From Ashinkailepas kermadecensis (lineage: Eukaryota > Arthropoda > Thecostraca > Neolepadidae), in assembly GCA_034440615.1 (NCBI GenBank), contig JAOTOM010005180.1:952501-1016500 (forward strand): a DNA stretch of 64,000 bases. Reading direction: 5' to 3'. Each line of letters opens with the position of its first letter. The first letter of the stretch is position 1. The translations under genes were made by a program, and so were the position numbers. Below the pieces are notes generated by a model, which was not told where the DNA came from, made no database searches, and saw only the letters and a program-made list of their open reading frames with translations. Of this stretch, positions 60,310-64,000 are shown piece after piece.

Positions 60310-62150
60310 CAAATGTATGTGCATACGGCAAATGTATATACATAGCATGGAAGTTCCGACCTAGCAATGCTCCTTTCTACTCGCACTAGCAGGCTATCAC
60401 ACACACTGACACATTTCTACTCTATGCATTACCCCTCCACCGAGTTTGGCCTAGTACACTGATAAAAATGTGAGAAGCTATTTATTATCTGAGAATGACA
60501 GACGTTCTCATTTTCCCTAATCAAATCAGACCACACAATACGAGCACTCTGTTCGCGAAATGCTGAGAACACCATTCTCAGACGAGAATGCAAGTGCGTT
60601 GAGACTTACAAATGTACTCATGTGAAACCACTTTCAAGACTCAAGAAGGAGGATATCTTTTGATCTCAAGTGATGCCAGTCAGACAGAGGATAGCAATTC
60701 GTCTCAATTTAAACAGTTATACTCAATTGAGAACAGTCCCAAGTGTCACTCTGACTCTTCGTGGGTCGCAAATTCTTTCAGGTTTAAATGCACGTTTTCT
60801 TTTGGTATCGCAGCTAAAACAGGATAGATGAACAGCTGTATTTTCTCAGTGTCACATAACATACTTTTAATGTACAGCTCTAGAGTGCTACACATTTATT
60901 GCCGACGTCATCTGCCACACATGCCGCTCATCGCAGCCTCAGAGGATGATGTCCTGACAATGGCCAGCGAAGTCATTGAAGAGGGGCTGTGAGCACCACA
61001 ACATTCTGTTTATTTACCAAATTTGTTCCCAAAATGTACCATAGAAACAGGCCTGCCTTGGCATCAAATATCATCGCCGTTTGCATATTCGCTGCGTCAT
61101 TCGCAGACAACAATCCTAGACTTGGAGATATGCCTGGGCATACTGTTCACCTGCCCAGGCATAAAGGAGACATCGGAAGCTACAAGGACTTACGCCGAAA
61201 GCAAGTTCAGGAAGAACGTAACTTCTTTGTCCGTTGCTTTCTACGCCGCGCTCTGGGCCTCCTTTATCCAAAAACAGATATGTTGGAACAGCCCATGGGG
61301 TACGGAGGAGAAACCTGCCACAGGCAGGGTCTCTGCCACCGCCCAACCGTCTTCAACCGTGACGGGACTGTCGGAGAGTGTCAATCGGCAGCTGGAAACA
61401 GTTCAGTGAGAATACGAGAAAATTATGAGACAGTGAGAATCCCAACTAAGGTGCCGATAAAGGCGTAACATTTTGAGTTTTAGAAATTGCCGCCATGCAG
61501 TCGACCATATCTATGATGCAAGGAAGCATAGTAAGCAGCTGTAGACAGTTTTTAAAGGAATGTCATGTCATGCAATTCGACTTACCTTAGTTCTCCATGA
61601 TTATCTGCACACATCGGACTGCAGTCACTGTGAAGCTATAGCTGGATAACTCCGGACAGATTGCACAACAATGGCGGCCGGACGCAGTTGGAAGAAAATG
61701 GACGATGAGTTCACAGTTCATCTATTCTCATGGTAGTCGCAACTTGATAACACTTGAGACCCGCATTACTTCTCACGATGCCCCGATATAATTACGGGTG
61801 AATATTGAGAAACGTACTTGGTCCATGACATAAATCCGCAAAATATAGGTTCTCACCGCCTACAAACTGCACTCATTCAAAACATTGAGTCCGATAAGTG
61901 TCCTTTCGTGAGCAACCTAACGAACATGTTCTCAAACCGTTTCCTCAGTGTAATTTCTCCCTTCCCCACAAGTCGGATCGCTGCTCTCAGCCAAGTGAGC
62001 CGGAAATGAGGCTGAGGAGGCAGTAGCCGTCGGTCCAGGCACGGTTTCGTAGGAGGGGATGGCAGCAGCAGACGGCACTCACACGGGCCATGCATGTCGC
62101 CCTCTGGCCACCCGTCACTTTTCAGCTGGCTCCTCCGTCCGGGCCTTCCA
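60310..62150. other. Unassigned spacer
   Basis: Overlapping frames at 60989-61468 exceed 120 codons without conserved motifs. No gene called. Confidence 0.35.
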
Positions 62151-62158
62151 CTCCTGCC

Positions 62159-62325
62159 CCATGGCCCGACCTATCTGGCCGAGTCCTCTCCAGCTCGTGT
62201 CTCCCCTTCCACTCCTGCCCATGGCCCGACCTATCTGGCCGAGTCCTCTCCAGCTCGTGTCTCCCCTTCCACTCCTGCCCATGGCCCGACCTATCTGGCC
62301 GAGTCCTCTCCAGCTCGTGTATCCG
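62159..62325. repeat. 60-bp minisatellite, about 2.8 copies
   Basis: CATGGCCCGACCTATCTGGC starts at about 62160, 62220 and 62280 with identical 60-bp spacing and almost no changes. The multiple-of-three length creates a 20-residue repeat (MARPIWPSPLQLVSPLPLLP). Confidence 0.97.
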
Positions 62326-62329
62326 TCAT

Positions 62330-63040
62330 GCCCTTCCGCTCCATGACTCGGTATGTCTCGGTCTGTCCGGTCCGGTCTGTCCGTCTATCCCTCTCTTTTC
62401 GATCTGTCCTTTCCTTCCTCCTACCGCCGGCCTCGTTTCTCCTCTCCACTTCCTAGCATCCGGCGTTCCGCGTGTCGTGTCCTTAGTAGTGTTTCCTTCA
62501 CATTAGTCTATCGAGCGAGACTGGCGCTGCTGTGAAGCGGAGCCGCTTGTGAAAGTTGTCACAGCTGAATACCGGACTTTCCAAGGTCTGTTCGCCCCGC
62601 TGAACTACGCCGGGCCCAGCTGGCCATATTTGCACGCCACATTCCTTCTGTTTTCGCCATTCCTGTGCGCTGAGCTGGGTGTCGGTGGTGTCTGTCGAGG
62701 TGTGGGCGATACGCAGTCAGCTGGCAAAATAAAAAAAAAGTTAAAACACCGGCTGGAGAGTATGCTGAGATTGTAAAGGAACTTAAGCCTCCATGTAGTA
62801 AAAGGAAGGTGTAGTTTTTCTTTTGAATAGCACGCATACTGATCTTAGGAGCATTTCGTGGGTAACGATATGTCTATAAATAATCATAAATTAGCATGAA
62901 GGTATTTACAATAAGTTTTGGTTTTTCAGCAAGGCACACAAAATCCGAAGGACACTTGATGTTCACAGAAAAAAAATGGTGCGTCACCCCTTCCTCATCC
63001 CATCCAAGGCATGACTGCACATGCTATAAGGTGTTCATGC
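62330..63040. other. Unassigned spacer
   Basis: A pyrimidine-rich stretch to 62520, then AT-rich DNA. No gene recognised. Confidence 0.4.
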
Positions 63041-63054
63041 ACAGACTGCCAAAT

Positions 63055-63170
63055 TAGAAGTATAACTGCACGCTTGCTGCCCGTGTTCGTGTATAGCCCT
63101 ACAAACTGAAGTATAACTGCACACTGTCTACACATGTTCGTGCTGAGACTCTACAAACTTGAAACACACA
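63055..63170. repeat. ~52-bp diverged tandem pair
   Basis: GAAGTATAACTGCAC starts two blocks (63058 and 63108), each ending CTACAAACT; a third decayed block precedes them. Confidence 0.85.
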
Positions 63171-63249
63171 GGGTTTTACACGAGCATCAGATACCTTGGC
63201 ACCAATGTTCCTAACAGCGTGCTTAACAATGACCATGGAATTGGCAGTC

Positions 63250-63400
63250 GGTGTTTTCCGGGTGGTACAGCTCCAATGCTGTGCCAGAACGCCACGACCT
63301 TTAGCAGGTACACTGCATGTAATTTGCAGGCGGTGTTTTCCGGGTGGCATAGTTCACATGCTGCTCCAGAACGCCACGACCTTTAGCAGGCACACGCCAT
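63250..63400. repeat. 82-bp tandem pair
   Basis: GGTGTTTTCCGGGTGG starts at 63250 and 63332; both copies share CCAGAACGCCACGACCTTTA followed by GCAGG. Confidence 0.93.
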
Positions 63401-63404
63401 GATC

Positions 63405-64000
63405 CCATCCATAACCGGCACCCAAGCGGCACGCCCCTGTCAGCGGTGTTAGCTGAAGCCGAACTTACATATGTATGCCACCACGACGGCAAATCGTACG
63501 TCACGCCCCATTCGGCGTGTGCGGAGCTGAGCAAGTTACGCGGACATGTGTCAAAGCCGCGTAATCAGAGGCAGTTCAGACACTCACAACATGGGACGGT
63601 GATGCGTCGACACGATTGTGGCGCATGATGACGTATGGTGACGACCGATGGCTTCGCGCCAGCTATGCTACACACTTGCATACCGACGCCGTACTTGCCA
63701 ATCTTGTGCCAACCAGGCACGCCGAACACGGCCTACTTTTTCTTTGTAACGTTATGCATATTTGCTGCAGGAGTAAAGGTCATAGCGGTTGCTCGGTAGA
63801 GGGGGCGGTGTATTTTGTAATCTATGGCGGGCTGTGTAGCACAGGGATATTTCTGGACCCTCAAAGCATAATGTTGATGCGTGTTTGCTCGCAATTGCGA
63901 ATATGCATGGGCGTATTTTCACTCACGAAACATGCCAGCGTGTATTTTTGCTCCAGGCAGCAAATACGTCTGGGGTAATCGTAATCGCAGTCCCGGGTGC
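63405..64000. other. Unassigned end of window
   Basis: A 120-codon plus frame (63616-63978) has no recognised motif. Nothing else called. Confidence 0.35.

Overview
The window looks like non-coding, transposon- and satellite-rich DNA from an arthropod nuclear genome, possibly a chelicerate such as a tick. The evidence is compositional: runs of AACCTA/TAGGTT (near 30460 and 50575), tRNA-derived SINEs, Penelope-like, Ty3/gypsy and Helitron relics, small TIR elements and many minisatellites. There are no bacterial-type genes, operons or CRISPR arrays. I found no host protein gene I can defend. Most long open frames are frames of tandem arrays whose unit length is a multiple of three.

Layout. 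1-1290 is a degenerate ~21-bp minisatellite. A (TC)n tract lies at 2603-2830 and a (CA)n tract at 5133-5218. 7512-10218 is a highly homogenised 72-bp minisatellite. 11606-12247 holds exactly six 107-bp units, and 12968-14085 an 82-bp array with four-monomer higher-order structure. A second degenerate ~21-bp array lies at 16610-17800. A decayed Ty3/gypsy RT-RNase H fragment (minus strand) occupies 18560-19243, followed by a repeat with a hammerhead-ribozyme-like core at 19542 (second copy at 39342-39458, minus). A complete hAT-type MITE with an 8-bp target duplication lies at 22675-23004. A 58-copy 21-bp array fills 24953-26175, and a 20-bp array 28605-28790.

30724-32050 is a Penelope-like (PLE) reverse-transcriptase relic. 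Its motif A segment is tandemly repeated, and it is interrupted at a TTAA by a truncated non-autonomous TIR element. 35085-36625 is a 1.54-kb TIR transposon sitting inside a (TA)n microsatellite. It carries an uninterrupted 368-codon frame, by far the best preserved protein-coding sequence in the window. 40995-42970 (minus) is a frameshifted Helitron helicase. A 21/42-bp array lies at 47395-48030, followed immediately by an intact TTAA-flanked element (48041-48943), the sister of the one at 31302. 49313-50427 is a ~215-bp inverted repeat enclosing a PLE GIY-YIG endonuclease. 50470-51295 is a diverged ~410-bp tandem pair. Smaller minisatellites, SINEs and a MITE occupy 57.7-63.4 kb.

The elements do not form a pathway. 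They record nested insertion and local tandem amplification. The most interesting items are the intact TIR transposon with an uncharacterised transposase-like protein, the tandemly amplified RT motif A, the TTAA element family, the inverted PLE copy and the higher-order minisatellites. All family assignments come from reading motifs; no database search was possible.
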